NCBI RefSeq assembly: GCF_006715285.1
Contig: NZ_VFMX01000001.1
Location: forward strand, 1,550,001-1,614,000
Source of the DNA: Arthrobacter sp. SLBN-83
Lineage (GTDB): Bacteria > Actinomycetota > Actinomycetes > Actinomycetales > Micrococcaceae
Direction of reading: 5' to 3'
DNA: 64,000 nt
The notes beneath the pieces are model-generated. The model worked only from the letters and a program-made list of their open reading frames with translations. It was not told the origin of the DNA and searched no databases. Both the position numbers and the translations under genes were made by a program. Within the stretch, counting starts at the first letter, position 1. The number at the start of each line of letters is the position of its first letter. Positions 1-8,777 of this stretch are shown here, piece after piece.

Positions 1-12
1 CTGCGGATTCAT
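1..12 (-). CDS. 5' end of an unidentified gene running off the window
   Basis: Read on the minus strand, the first 12 bases give ATG AAT CCG CAG (M-N-P-Q). They are preceded by CAGGAGAAACCC, a strong Shine-Dalgarno with 6-nt spacing. The gene would be divergent from the Lrp/AsnC gene that starts near 119, a common arrangement for a regulator and its target. Only four codons are visible, so the product is unknown. Confidence 0.45.
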
Positions 13-118
13 GGGTTTCTCCTGTCGAAGGGCTCTCAGGAGCAACCATAGGGAGAATCGCGCCAAAAGTGCTTTCCCTTTTTCGCCCGGCTCACGCCTC
101 AGGCAGTATGTTTATTGC

Positions 119-574
119 GTGATGGATGAGATCGACCGAAGTATTTTGCGCCACCTCCAGGAGGATGGGCGGATGACTGCCACGGCGCTGGCTTCAAAGG
201 TGGGCCTGACGGTGGCGCCGTGCCACCGGCGGCTGCGGGACCTGGAGCAGTCGGGCGTGATCCGCGGGTACAAGGCGGATGTTGACCCTGCTGCCGTAGG
301 CCTGGGATTTGAGGCAATCGTGTTTGTCACGCTGCGCCAGGTGGACAGGTCCACCATGGAGGTCTTCGAGAACCGGGTGGCGGAGAATCCCAACATTATC
401 GAGGCGCAGCGGCTCTTCGGATCCCCGGACTATCTGCTGAAAATCATCGCGGAAGACCTGCCGGCCTACCAGCGCTTTTACGATACGGAGCTCACGTCCC
501 TGCCCGGGGTGGAGCGGCTGACCTCAACCCTGGTCATGAAAAACCTGAAATCCAACGCCGGGCCGCCGGTGTAG
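119..574 (+). CDS. Lrp/AsnC-family transcriptional regulator
   Basis: The protein has about 151 residues and the usual Lrp layout. The N-terminal AsnC-type helix-turn-helix contains DEIDRSILRHLQEDGR and a recognition helix around VAPCHRRLRDLEQSGVI. The C-terminal alpha-beta RAM ligand domain includes FGSPDYLLKIIAEDL. Such proteins bind DNA as oligomers and respond to amino acids. I chose GTG 119 because a TATGTT -10-like hexamer (107-112) ends six bases before it, suggesting a leaderless mRNA; ATG 122 is one codon later and equally possible. An open frame extends back to 11 but has no ribosome site and no Lrp-like sequence. The gene is divergent from a gene starting at 12, its likely target, and convergent with a second Lrp gene ending two bases away. 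The effector is not predictable. Confidence 0.88.
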   Translation: MMDEIDRSILRHLQEDGRMTATALASKVGLTVAPCHRRLRDLEQSGVIRGYKADVDPAAVGLGFEAIVFVTLRQVDRSTMEVFENRVAENPNIIEAQRLFGSPDYLLKIIAEDLPAYQRFYDTELTSLPGVERLTSTLVMKNLKSNAGPPV

Positions 575-576
575 GC

Positions 577-1056
577 TCAGCGCTCCGGCCCATCCTCAAG
601 GAGTCCGGTGGTGCGGTACGGGATGACTTCGCGCAGGAACATGCTGGTGGAGGTCCGGACGATGCCGGGGCACAGGCGGATTTCCTCGGAGACGCGGTAA
701 AGGTCGTCAGGGCTCTTGGCCACCACCCGGATCAGCAGGTCGGTGTCCCCGGCCGGTGCATGGCATTCCAGGACTTCGGGAATTTTGCGCAGGGCGGCGA
801 TGGCCTCGTTGAGATGGCTCTGGTCCAGCTCCGCGCTGACAGCTGCGGCAACGCCCCGGCCCAGGGCCGAGGGCAGTACGCGGCTGCTGTTGGGCCGCAG
901 CGCGCCCGACGCCGTCATCCGCTCCATTCGCGACTGCACCGTTCCGCGTGCCAGGCCCAGTTTCTGGGCCAGCACCATGATGGGGACGCGCGGGTCCTCA
1001 TCCAGGGCATTCAGGATGCGCTTGTCCGTGGCGTCCAGTTCCTGCAAATTGACCAC
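577..1056 (-). CDS. Lrp/AsnC-family transcriptional regulator (second copy)
   Basis: This 159-residue protein has an N-terminal helix-turn-helix (LDATDKRILNALDEDPR, then LGLARGTVQSRMERM) and a C-terminal RAM domain with HAPAGDTDLLIRVVAKS, so it is a second complete Lrp/AsnC regulator. It starts at GTG 1056, with GCAGG lying about six bases upstream. It is clearly diverged from the regulator at 119-574, so the pair is not a recent duplication. The two genes converge with only two bases between their stops and no terminator. Upstream lies a 318-base gap before gluQ. The regulated genes and effector amino acid are unknown. Confidence 0.88.
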   Translation of the reverse strand: MVNLQELDATDKRILNALDEDPRVPIMVLAQKLGLARGTVQSRMERMTASGALRPNSSRVLPSALGRGVAAAVSAELDQSHLNEAIAALRKIPEVLECHAPAGDTDLLIRVVAKSPDDLYRVSEEIRLCPGIVRTSTSMFLREVIPYRTTGLLEDGPER

Positions 1057-1374
1057 TCCCTGCCTGCTTCAGCCGCAGGAAGTGATCAGATTGACTAATC
1101 CAGCGCCTGCTTGTTGTTCCAACTGTAGAAGGCCTGCTGGAATAGTGGCAACAAGGGCAAAGGCTACCGCTGGTCCCCGCAGGCTACAGTTTCCCGGCAC
1201 ACCACCCGGCACTCTGGACACCGCTTCCCGCAAGGAGGCCGCCGCTGATTGAGGCTTGTTCACACCACGCTCATTCTGCAAACACGGCAAGAGCCCCTGA
1301 GCTACCGACGTAGCGGATTTCCGTAGTCATCGGTAGCTGAGGGGCTCTTGTGTTCTTCCGTCTAGGGTTGGCTT
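1057..1374. other. Intergenic region between a divergent Lrp gene and gluQ
   Basis: This 318-base gap holds no convincing gene. A minus-strand open frame at 1069-1290 lacks a ribosome site and any family resemblance. The gap contains the long hairpin at 1288-1350 and, at 1363-1368, TAGGGT, a -10-like hexamer six bases before the gluQ ATG. Confidence 0.5.
1288..1350. repeat. Long inverted repeat, 19 of 20 bp, upstream of gluQ
   Basis: The left arm at 1288-1307 (CAAGAGCCCCTGAGCTACCG) pairs with the right arm at 1331-1350 with one mismatch (C versus G). The 23-base loop can itself fold partly (GACGTAGCGG against CCGTAGTC). It lies upstream of gluQ and in the leader side of the divergent Lrp gene, not at a gene end. 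It could be a terminator-like structure, a mobile palindromic element or a protein-binding site; there is no T-run. Confidence 0.7.
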
Positions 1375-2256
1375 ATGACCTCGGCCGGCCGCTTTGCCCC
1401 CAGCCCCTCCGGTGAACTGCACGTGGGAAACCTGCGGACAGCTATTCTTGCGTGGCTCTTCGCCCGTTCCACGGGGCGCAGGTTCCTCCTGCGGGTGGAG
1501 GACCTGGACCGCGCCCGGGCAGGAGCTGAAGCCGTGCAGCTGCGCGACCTGGCCGCCATCGGCGTGACGTGGGACGGGGACGTCGTCCGGCAGACAGATC
1601 GGGGAAACCTGTATGCCAAGGCGATCACCCGGCTGGAGGAAGCCGGCCTGACCTACGAGTGCTTCTGCACCCGCCGCGAAATCCAGGAGGCGCCGTCGGC
1701 CCCGCATGCCCCTCAAGGCGCCTACCCCGGCACATGCCGCAACCTGGACCCGGCGGAGCTGGAGTACAAGCGGTCCACGCGCCCTGCGGCCATCCGGTTG
1801 CGGGCGGACGTAACGGAATACAAAGTGCAGGATGTCCTCCGTGGCGACTACACGGGAGCTGTGGACGACTTCGTGCTGCGCCGCAACGACGGTGTGACGG
1901 CGTACAACCTTGCGGCGGTGGTGGACGATGCCGCGCAAGGCATAGACCAGGTGGTCCGCGGCGATGACCTGCTTTCCTCCACTCCCCGGCAGGCCTATCT
2001 CGCCTCCCTCCTAAGTATTCCGGTACCGGAATATGCGCATGTGCCGTTGGTGGTGAACCACGACGGCGCCAGGCTGGCCAAGCGCGACGGCGCAGTGACG
2101 CTGGCGGACCTCGCAGGAGCGGGCGTCCCGGTCGAGGAGGTGCGGGACCGGCTGCTGGCTTCGCTGGGGTTGCCGCCGGGGAACCTTAACCACGCCCTGG
2201 GCGCGTTTGACCCGGCACGCTTGCCCAGCGAGCCTTGGGTCTGGCCCGGGAGTTGA
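1375..2256 (+). CDS. gluQ: Glutamyl-Q tRNA(Asp) synthetase
   Basis: This 293-residue protein resembles the catalytic half of glutamyl-tRNA synthetase without the anticodon-binding domain. It attaches glutamate to the queuosine base at position 34 of tRNA(Asp). The HIGH-type motif is HVGN (16-19) within FAPSPSGELHVGN; the KMSKS-type motif is LAKRD (234-238). The zinc ligands typical of GluQ are present: C96, C98, Y117 and C121. Length fits the family (about 290-310). No ribosome site precedes ATG 1375, but TAGGGT ends six bases upstream, consistent with leaderless translation. The stop abuts the convergent flavodoxin gene. The tRNA modification role assumes the organism makes or salvages queuosine, which this window does not show. 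Confidence 0.93.
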   Translation: MTSAGRFAPSPSGELHVGNLRTAILAWLFARSTGRRFLLRVEDLDRARAGAEAVQLRDLAAIGVTWDGDVVRQTDRGNLYAKAITRLEEAGLTYECFCTRREIQEAPSAPHAPQGAYPGTCRNLDPAELEYKRSTRPAAIRLRADVTEYKVQDVLRGDYTGAVDDFVLRRNDGVTAYNLAAVVDDAAQGIDQVVRGDDLLSSTPRQAYLASLLSIPVPEYAHVPLVVNHDGARLAKRDGAVTLADLAGAGVPVEEVRDRLLASLGLPPGNLNHALGAFDPARLPSEPWVWPGS

Positions 2257-2802
2257 CTATTCCGGTGCGGGTTTCCGGTCCAAGACAGCCATGAACTCCT
2301 CCGCAAACCGCCGCACCCCGTCCCACTCCGTGTAGATGTAGTCACGCCCGGTGTCCGTGTCCGCACTGCCTTGGCTGCTGACGATCTTCTTCATCATCAT
2401 CCGCTTCAGGAACCCGTACTCCGTGTACAAGAGCGCGCCGCCGAACAGCGCCACCTTTGCTGGGTGCCAGCCCGTTGCGTGCTCGAACTCCGACACGTAC
2501 TTCTGTGCCTCTTCCGGATCGGCGTGCGCCGAGAGGCTGACGGAAAACAGGGCGGCCGGCATGTGCTCCAGGGCGTCCCGGTTCCTGCGGACGAAATCCG
2601 CTACGAACCCCTCGTGCTTTCCTGCGTGGATGGAAGCGCCGACGATGACGCCGTCGAAGCCCTCCGGCAGGTCATGGGCCGCGTGCTTCAAATCCAGCGT
2701 GGCGGCCTCGTGGCCGTGCGCTTGCAGCACATCGGAGATGTACTCGGCGATACGGGCGGTTTGGCCCTCGGTGGTCCCGTAGGGGATCAGAATCTTTGCC
2801 AT
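2257..2802 (-). CDS. Flavodoxin-domain protein, HemG-like
   Basis: The 181-residue protein begins MAKILIPYGTTEGQTARIAEYI, an FMN-phosphate-binding loop of the flavodoxin fold (T-T-E-G-Q-T). It continues with the VIVGASIHAGKHEGFVADFV segment seen in HemG-type protoporphyrinogen oxidases and menaquinone-dependent flavodoxins. It therefore probably binds FMN and transfers electrons; whether it oxidises protoporphyrinogen is not shown, and no heme genes are nearby. I used ATG 2802 because the flavodoxin motif starts there; a further ten codons upstream are open but do not look conserved. Its stop directly abuts the stop of gluQ on the other strand. Confidence 0.8.
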   Translation of the reverse strand: MAKILIPYGTTEGQTARIAEYISDVLQAHGHEAATLDLKHAAHDLPEGFDGVIVGASIHAGKHEGFVADFVRRNRDALEHMPAALFSVSLSAHADPEEAQKYVSEFEHATGWHPAKVALFGGALLYTEYGFLKRMMMKKIVSSQGSADTDTGRDYIYTEWDGVRRFAEEFMAVLDRKPAPE

Positions 2803-2854
2803 GGCCACTACTCTGGTGTTCCGCCAGGACAAGGCAAAGGGGCAAAAGTCCCAG

Positions 2855-4171
2855 CTAGACCCGGCCCAGCGCCTCGATATCTTCCAGGAAGTCCGCCTGC
2901 ACCTCGGGGCTCACCGTGGTGCGGGTGTCACCAATGGCGTCCAGGTAGTCCTGGGTGGAGGGACCCTTCCGGACCGCCTCACGGACGGAAACCTCGCCTC
3001 CGGAGGCCAGTCCGCCGTCGTCGTACACTGCTTTTTCCAGCGCCCGCTGGGAGGCGCTCCGGGCGGCATACTCGATGTCTGCCGGGGAGAAGCCTTCGGT
3101 CCGTTCCACGAGGAGTTCCACGTCCACCCCATCCACAACGGTGGCGGGAATGAACCGCTGCCACATCGCCTCCCGCGCCTGCCGGTCCGGCAGCCCGATG
3201 GGGATGACGTAGTCGAACCGGCCGTGCCGCAGGAAGGCCGAGTCCAGGGCTCGGATGAAGTTGGTGGCGCAGACCAGGAGCCTGCCCGGCTGCTCACGGA
3301 ACGCGGGGATGATCTTCAGCAGTTCATTCGTGACGCCCTGCAGCGGGGACGGTGGATCGCCGGCGCGCTGGGACGCGATCTCCTCCACCTCGTCGATGAA
3401 CACCACGGCGTGCTCCAGCTCCGCGATCTCCAGGAACGTCTCGCGCAGGGCACCGGCCAGGCCCTGCGGATCGCCGGCCAGGCGGGAGGGGAAAACTTCC
3501 ACGAACGGCCATTCCAGCCGTGACGCGATGGCCTTGGCGAAGGTGGTCTTGCCGGTACCGGGCGGCCCAAAAAGGACGACGGCGCGCGGCGGCACCACGC
3601 CGAACTCATCGGCCAGGTCCGCCTCGGCGAGCGGCAGCACCAGGCGCCGTTCCAGCAGTTCCTTTTCCCTGCGCATGCCTGCCACGTTTTCCCACAGGTC
3701 CCGGGCCAGGACACGGCCGCCCAGCTGGCCCAGGGCGCCGAGTTCCTGCCGCTGGACCGGGATGGTGCGTTCGAAGTAGCGCAGGTTCTTCTTGAGCGCG
3801 AAGCCGCGGCCCAGGAAGGCCTCCACCCGGGTTTCGGATTCCGGCATCAGTGCCGAAAGCTTGTTCAGGCCGTGCGGGGCCATACGATTTTCGACGGCGG
3901 CCAGCAGCGACGTGCCGATGCCCCTGCCGCGGTATTCGGGCAGGGTGGCCAGGAAGACGATCCAGCCCTGGTCGTGCGCGGCACGTCCGACGGCGGTACC
4001 CACCACTTGCTCGCCCTGTACCGCCACCACCGCATGGTCCTTTTCGCAGGACGCGAGGACCTCGGACAGGGCGTAGACAGGTTCCACGTTGTGGGCCTTG
4101 AGCGTCTCCCAGAGGTGCAGGATCCCGTCCAGGTCCGCCGAATGGAAATCCCTAATGCGCCAGTTGGTCAT
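2855..4171 (-). CDS. GNAT acetyltransferase fused to an AAA+ ATPase
   Basis: This 438-residue protein joins two domains. Residues 1 to about 140 are a GNAT N-acetyltransferase, with the acetyl-CoA loop RGRGIGTSLL (81-90) after beta strand IVFLATLPEY. Residues about 160-400 are an AAA+ ATPase: Walker A GPPGTGKTT (202-210), Walker B VVFIDE (D260, E261), a sensor-1 asparagine at N304 and candidate arginine fingers R315 and R318. ATG 4171 has AGGAG six bases upstream, which favours it over an upstream start at 4231. The acetyl-acceptor and the substrate of the ATPase are unknown. The ATPase part resembles FtsH/proteasomal-type AAA domains but has no protease attached. It may couple ATP-driven remodelling to acetylation; that is inference. 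Confidence 0.85.
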   Translation of the reverse strand: MTNWRIRDFHSADLDGILHLWETLKAHNVEPVYALSEVLASCEKDHAVVAVQGEQVVGTAVGRAAHDQGWIVFLATLPEYRGRGIGTSLLAAVENRMAPHGLNKLSALMPESETRVEAFLGRGFALKKNLRYFERTIPVQRQELGALGQLGGRVLARDLWENVAGMRREKELLERRLVLPLAEADLADEFGVVPPRAVVLFGPPGTGKTTFAKAIASRLEWPFVEVFPSRLAGDPQGLAGALRETFLEIAELEHAVVFIDEVEEIASQRAGDPPSPLQGVTNELLKIIPAFREQPGRLLVCATNFIRALDSAFLRHGRFDYVIPIGLPDRQAREAMWQRFIPATVVDGVDVELLVERTEGFSPADIEYAARSASQRALEKAVYDDGGLASGGEVSVREAVRKGPSTQDYLDAIGDTRTTVSPEVQADFLEDIEALGRV

Positions 4172-4281
4172 GCGTTGCTCCTGTTTGGTTCGTCGTTGAG
4201 CCTGCTCAGCGTGCACTTCTGTGGTGAGCATATGCGAACCAGCGCCGGCGGAGGGTTGCGGCGGCGTTGCATGACGGCGGC

Positions 4282-5229
4282 TTAGATGCCCAGGGCGTCC
4301 ATGGTGGTGCGCAGCGTGTCCGCGGAGTGACGCAAAGCCGCCAGCTCGCCGTCGTCCATGGGCGTTTCCAGGACGCGGTGCACGCCGCCGCGGCCCACCA
4401 CGCTGGGGAGGGACAGTGCCACCCCGGAGATCCCGTGGAGCCCCGACAGTACGGTGGAAACCGGCAGGACGGCGTTGTCGTCACGCAGCAGGGCTTCCAC
4501 AATCCGGGCACCGGACAGCCCGATGGCGTAATTCGTGGCCCCCTTGCCGGCGATCACCTTGTAGGCCGCCTGCACCACCTCTTTGGCGGTGGCGGCAAGG
4601 TATTCGGGGGTGAAGATCCGCTCGCCGCCGTCCGTCCAGTCGCGTATAGGGACGGGGCCAATGGTGGCGCCGGACCACAGCGGGAACTCGGTGTCGCCGT
4701 GCTCACCCACCATGCTGGCGTGGACGCTGGTGACGGAAACCCCCGCACGGCGGGCCAGCAGCCACCGCAGCCGGGACGTGTCCAGCACGGTGCCGGAGGA
4801 GAAGATCCGTTCCGACGGCAGCCCGGAGATGCGCTGGGCGGCCACCGTCAGCACGTCGCAGGGGTTGGTGACCAGGACGTAGACGGCGTCCGGCGCACGC
4901 TCAAGCAGCGGCGGCATCAGCTGCTCCAGGATCCGCACGTTGGTGCCGGCCAGGTCCAGGCGGCTTTGGCCGGGATTCTGCTTGGCACCCGCAGTGATGA
5001 CCACGACGTCGGCGCCTTCCGTCACGGCGATATCCCCGCCTCCGGTGACGGTCCCGGAGGCTGCGGCGAATTGGCTGCCGTGCGCCAGGTCGAGGGCTTC
5101 GGCCTCTGCCTTGGGCGCGTTGACATCGAACAATGCGATGTTGCTGGCCGAGCCGCGGATAAGCGCGGCGTAGGCCAGCGACGTGCCGACGCTCCCGGCG
5201 CCCACTACTGCGAGTTTGGATCCTGCCAT
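4282..5229 (-). CDS. ldh: L-lactate dehydrogenase
   Basis: The 315-residue enzyme interconverts pyruvate and L-lactate using NAD(H) in the cytosol. The N-terminal Rossmann motif is VVGAGSVG. The specificity loop reads GAKQNPGQSR: Q84 is the lactate dehydrogenase residue, where malate dehydrogenases carry arginine. R90 closes the loop, N122 and R153 bind substrate, and D150 with H177 (in GEHGDTEF) form the proton relay. Length is normal. ATG 5229 has a purine-rich GGAAGGG upstream. It is divergent from the gamma-glutamyltransferase gene, with 88 bases of shared promoter region. Confidence 0.93.
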   Translation of the reverse strand: MAGSKLAVVGAGSVGTSLAYAALIRGSASNIALFDVNAPKAEAEALDLAHGSQFAAASGTVTGGGDIAVTEGADVVVITAGAKQNPGQSRLDLAGTNVRILEQLMPPLLERAPDAVYVLVTNPCDVLTVAAQRISGLPSERIFSSGTVLDTSRLRWLLARRAGVSVTSVHASMVGEHGDTEFPLWSGATIGPVPIRDWTDGGERIFTPEYLAATAKEVVQAAYKVIAGKGATNYAIGLSGARIVEALLRDDNAVLPVSTVLSGLHGISGVALSLPSVVGRGGVHRVLETPMDDGELAALRHSADTLRTTMDALGI

Positions 5230-5317
5230 GGTGCCCTTCCCATCCGGAGTCGTTGAGAGTGTCCTACCCGAAGAGTAGCGTGGCCCACATCACTCGAAAC
5301 CCCACGTAGGAGCCACC

Positions 5318-7150
5318 ATGCCACATCTCGGACGCCGGCTCGCAGCTGTTACTGCCGCGCTGGCAATGAGCGTCACCACCGGGGCCATCAGCCCCGCGTC
5401 CGCCGATCCCCGGCAGACCGACAAGAATCCCACGGCCACCGGCTACGGTGGCGCCGTCAGCACGGTGGACCCGGACGCGTCAGCGGCGGCCATCGAAGTC
5501 CTGAGCAAGGGCGGAAACGCAGTGGACGCTGCCGTCGCCGCGGCCGCCACTCTTGGCGTCACGGAACCGTACAGCGCCGGGATCGGCGGTGGTGGCTACT
5601 TTGTCTATTACGACGCAAAGTCCGGGAAGGTCAGCACCATTGACGGGCGGGAAACGGCGCCGGCCGGGATCAAGCAGGATGCGTTCATCGATCCCAACAC
5701 CGGCAAGCCCTACCCGTTCACCCCTGAGCTTGTCACCAGCGGTGTCTCGGTAGGCGTCCCCGGCACGCCGGCCACGTGGGAGCGGGCGCTGGAACGCTGG
5801 GGCACGCTCAGCCTGAAGGACGCCCTGAAGCCCGCCATCAAGGTTGCAGACCGCGGCTTCGTGGTGGATGAGACCTTCCGCAACCAGACGCAGGACAATC
5901 AAAAGCGGTTCGAGGCGTTCACCTCTACCAAGGACCTGTACCTGAAAGACGGCAAGCTGCCCGAGGTTGGCTCGATCTTCCAGAACCACGACCTCGCCGC
6001 CACCTACCGCATGCTGGCCAAGGACGGCATGAGTGCGTTCTACACGGGCCCGCTGGCGGAGGAGATCGCCAAGACGGTGCAGAGCCCGCCGAAGTCCCCG
6101 GACACCACCCTCCCCGTCCCGGTGGGTTCCATGACTGCGGAAGACCTGGCCAACTATGAAGCCCTGGACCAGGACCCCACCCACGTGAACTACCGCGGAT
6201 ATGACGTCTATGGCATGGCGCCGTCCAGCAGTGGAGGTACTACGGTTGGGGAGTCGCTCAACATCCTGGATGTCTTTGACCTGCCCGGCCTGAAGGCAGA
6301 CCAGCCGGCCGTGCTGCACCACTACCTTGAGGCCAGCGCCCTGGCGTTCGCTGACCGGGGCAAGTATGTGGGCGACCCCGCCTTCGTGGACGTGCCCACC
6401 GAGGCGCTGACCGATCCCATCTTCGGCAAGGAACGGGCCTGCGAACTCGACCCCAACCATGCAGCAGCCAAGCCCGTCCAGCCCGGCGACGTGGCCAACT
6501 ACGACGGCACCTGCCCGGCGGCACCGGCGGCGCTCGCCGATGAGAAGGACACGGAGAACATCTCCACCACCAACATGACCGTCTCGGACAAGTGGGGCAA
6601 CGTGGTGGAATACACGCTGACCATCGAGCAGACCGGCGGCTCGGGCATGGTTGTCCCCGGCCGCGGATTCCTGCTCAACAATGAGCTCACGGACTTCTCC
6701 ACGGTCTACAGCGCCACGGACCCCAACCGGATCGAGCCGGGTAAGCGGCCGCGTTCCTCCATGTCGCCCACCATCCTTTTGGAGGACGGCAAGCCGTTCC
6801 TGGCCCTGGGGTCTCCGGGTGGTTCCACCATCATCACCACGGTCCTGCAGACCATCGTCAACCGCATCGACCTGGGCATGAGCACCCCTGACGCCATTGC
6901 GGCGCCCCGTGCGTCCCAGCGGAACACGGCCAGCGTCACCGCTGAACCGGCCTTCATCGACAAGTATGGCGCGGCCCTGACATCCCGCTTCGGCCACAAG
7001 CTGACACCGTCGGGTGACTCGTTCACCTCCGCCTCTGAAATCGGGGCAGCCACCGCCATCGAGTTCCTTGGGGAAGGGCGCGTCCTGGCGGCCGCGGAGC
7101 CGGTCAGGCGCGGCGGCGGATCTGCCATGGTGGTCAAGCCGTCAAAGTGA
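5318..7150 (+). CDS. ggt: Secreted gamma-glutamyltransferase
   Basis: This 610-residue precursor has a signal peptide (residues 1-29, cleavage after SPASA) and should be exported. Gamma-glutamyltransferases cleave glutathione and other gamma-glutamyl compounds, after self-cleavage into large and small subunits. The predicted new N-terminus is Thr417, in the sequence STTNMTVSDKWGN; most bacterial enzymes have TTH at this point, here TTN. The substrate-site GSPGGSTI is present near residue 505. NAAD-type N-terminal features (GGNAVDAAVAAAATLGVTEP) are also typical. A perfect 21-bp hairpin terminator follows at 7176-7224. A cephalosporin acylase-like specificity cannot be excluded, but the full-length sequence fits GGT. 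Confidence 0.92.
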   Translation: MPHLGRRLAAVTAALAMSVTTGAISPASADPRQTDKNPTATGYGGAVSTVDPDASAAAIEVLSKGGNAVDAAVAAAATLGVTEPYSAGIGGGGYFVYYDAKSGKVSTIDGRETAPAGIKQDAFIDPNTGKPYPFTPELVTSGVSVGVPGTPATWERALERWGTLSLKDALKPAIKVADRGFVVDETFRNQTQDNQKRFEAFTSTKDLYLKDGKLPEVGSIFQNHDLAATYRMLAKDGMSAFYTGPLAEEIAKTVQSPPKSPDTTLPVPVGSMTAEDLANYEALDQDPTHVNYRGYDVYGMAPSSSGGTTVGESLNILDVFDLPGLKADQPAVLHHYLEASALAFADRGKYVGDPAFVDVPTEALTDPIFGKERACELDPNHAAAKPVQPGDVANYDGTCPAAPAALADEKDTENISTTNMTVSDKWGNVVEYTLTIEQTGGSGMVVPGRGFLLNNELTDFSTVYSATDPNRIEPGKRPRSSMSPTILLEDGKPFLALGSPGGSTIITTVLQTIVNRIDLGMSTPDAIAAPRASQRNTASVTAEPAFIDKYGAALTSRFGHKLTPSGDSFTSASEIGAATAIEFLGEGRVLAAAEPVRRGGGSAMVVKPSK

Positions 7151-7175
7151 CAGGCAGCAGCCACCGTTAAACCCC

Positions 7176-7224
7176 GACGGCGGCACCTGGGTTCTGCGAA
7201 TTCCAGAACCCAGGTGCCGCCGTC
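7176..7224. terminator. Bidirectional terminator between ggt and the permease gene
   Basis: Perfect 21-bp inverted repeat with a 7-base loop (arms 7176-7196 and 7204-7224; arm core GGCGGCACCTGGGTTCTG). It lies between two convergent genes, and the plus-strand arm is followed closely by TTTTT (7230-7234). Confidence 0.88.
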
Positions 7225-7240
7225 TGACGTTTTTGCGCGG

Positions 7241-8755
7241 TTACTTCTTGAAGGTGTCAGCCGGGGCGTTGGCGACCACCGGGGACATTCCGGTGAAGCC
7301 TTCGCGGGTTTCGGCGATTTCGCGGATGCGGTGCCGGCAGGCGTACCAGCCGATGACCATGAGGACGGAGGCAATCGCGGTCACGAGCATGGTAAACGGT
7401 GAGTCGATGAAGACCATGACCAGGACGCCCACCAGGAAGAGCAGGGAGAGGTAGCCGGTGTACGGGGCGCCGAACATCCGGAAGGAGGGGCGTTCCACCC
7501 AGCCCTTGTCGGCCCAGCGCTTGAGCTGGATCTGGCACAGCACGATGGTGGCCCAGGTCATGATGATGCCCACGGAGGCGATGTTCAGCACGATTTCGAA
7601 AGCTTCGGCGGGGACCAGGTAGTTCAGCGGAACACCCAGCAGGGAGACCACGGCGGTGATGGCGATGCCGCCGTAGGGGACGCCGGCCTTGTTCATGCGC
7701 GAGGCGAACTTGGGGGCCGAACCGTTGACGGACATCGAGCGCAGGATCCGGCCGGTGGAGTAGAGCCCGGCGTTCAGCGAGGACAGGGCGGCGGTGAGGA
7801 CCACCAGGTTCATGATCACGTCCACGCCCTGGACGCCGATGGAGCCGAAGAACGTCACGAAGGGGCTGACGCCCTTCTGGTAGGAGGTGAAGGGCAGCAG
7901 CAGGGCCAGCAGGATCACGGAGCCGACGTAGAACACGGCGATGCGGAAGACCACGGAGTTGATGGCCTTGGGCATGATCTTTTCCGGGTTCTCGGTTTCA
8001 CCGGCGGCGGTGCCCACCAGTTCGATGGAGGCGTAGGCGAACAGGACGCCCTGCATGAGGATGATCATGGGCAGCAGGCCGTTGGGGAAGATCCCGCCGT
8101 TATCGGACAGGAGGTTGATGCCCACCTGCTGGCCGTCCACGGGGGTGCCGAAGATGACGAAGTAGGTGCCGATGATGAGGAACGCGACCAGGGCGGCGAC
8201 CTTGATCAGGGCGAACCAGAATTCCATTTCGCCGAAGACCTTCACGGAGACCAGGTTCAGGGCCAGGACCACGATGAGGGCGGTCAGTGCCCAGACCCAC
8301 TGTGGGACGTCGGCCATCCAGGGGATGTAGTTGCCGAAGAAGTGCATGTAGAGCGCGGCGGCGGTGATGTCCACGATGGTGGTGGTGGCCCAGTTGATCC
8401 AGTAGAACCAGCCGGAAACGAACGCGGCCTTTTCGCCGAAGAATTCGCGGGCGTAGGAAACGAACGAACCCGAGGACGGACGGTGCAGGACCAGTTCGCC
8501 CAGGGCGCGCAGGATCAGGAACGCGAAGAACCCGCACACGGCGTAGGCGATGACCAGGGACGGGCCCGCGGCGTTCAGCCGGCCGCCGGCGCCCAGGAAC
8601 AGGCCGGTACCGATGGCACCGCCGATCGCGATCATCTGGATCTGCCGCGGCTTCAGGTTCTTGTGGTAGCCCTTGTCCTCCGCGTGCAGGGAGGTCTCAG
8701 TGGCATGCGCATGGCCACCGTCAATCAGGTGGTCTGGAAGGGGTGTGTTTGTCAT
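7241..8755 (-). CDS. ansP: Amino-acid permease, probably L-asparagine permease
   Basis: This 504-residue APC-superfamily transporter has about 12 membrane segments. The family signature is clear: [27 protein letters not shown] at the first segment and [19 protein letters not shown] in the second. Length matches AnsP, CycA and GABA permeases. Substrate is inferred as asparagine because it is the last gene of an operon with asparaginase and aspartase; sequence alone does not separate it from related permeases. ATG 8755 has AAGGAC upstream at seven bases; an open frame extends 31 codons further but is unsupported. The gap to the aspartase gene is 22 bases. Confidence 0.85.
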   Translation of the reverse strand: MTNTPLPDHLIDGGHAHATETSLHAEDKGYHKNLKPRQIQMIAIGGAIGTGLFLGAGGRLNAAGPSLVIAYAVCGFFAFLILRALGELVLHRPSSGSFVSYAREFFGEKAAFVSGWFYWINWATTTIVDITAAALYMHFFGNYIPWMADVPQWVWALTALIVVLALNLVSVKVFGEMEFWFALIKVAALVAFLIIGTYFVIFGTPVDGQQVGINLLSDNGGIFPNGLLPMIILMQGVLFAYASIELVGTAAGETENPEKIMPKAINSVVFRIAVFYVGSVILLALLLPFTSYQKGVSPFVTFFGSIGVQGVDVIMNLVVLTAALSSLNAGLYSTGRILRSMSVNGSAPKFASRMNKAGVPYGGIAITAVVSLLGVPLNYLVPAEAFEIVLNIASVGIIMTWATIVLCQIQLKRWADKGWVERPSFRMFGAPYTGYLSLLFLVGVLVMVFIDSPFTMLVTAIASVLMVIGWYACRHRIREIAETREGFTGMSPVVANAPADTFKK

Positions 8756-8777
8756 TGGGGATGTCCTTACAAGGGGA

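Noticed and set aside
1069..1290. 73-codon minus-strand open frame between Lrp and gluQ
   Set aside because: No ribosome site and no family resemblance; it ends in the long inverted repeat.
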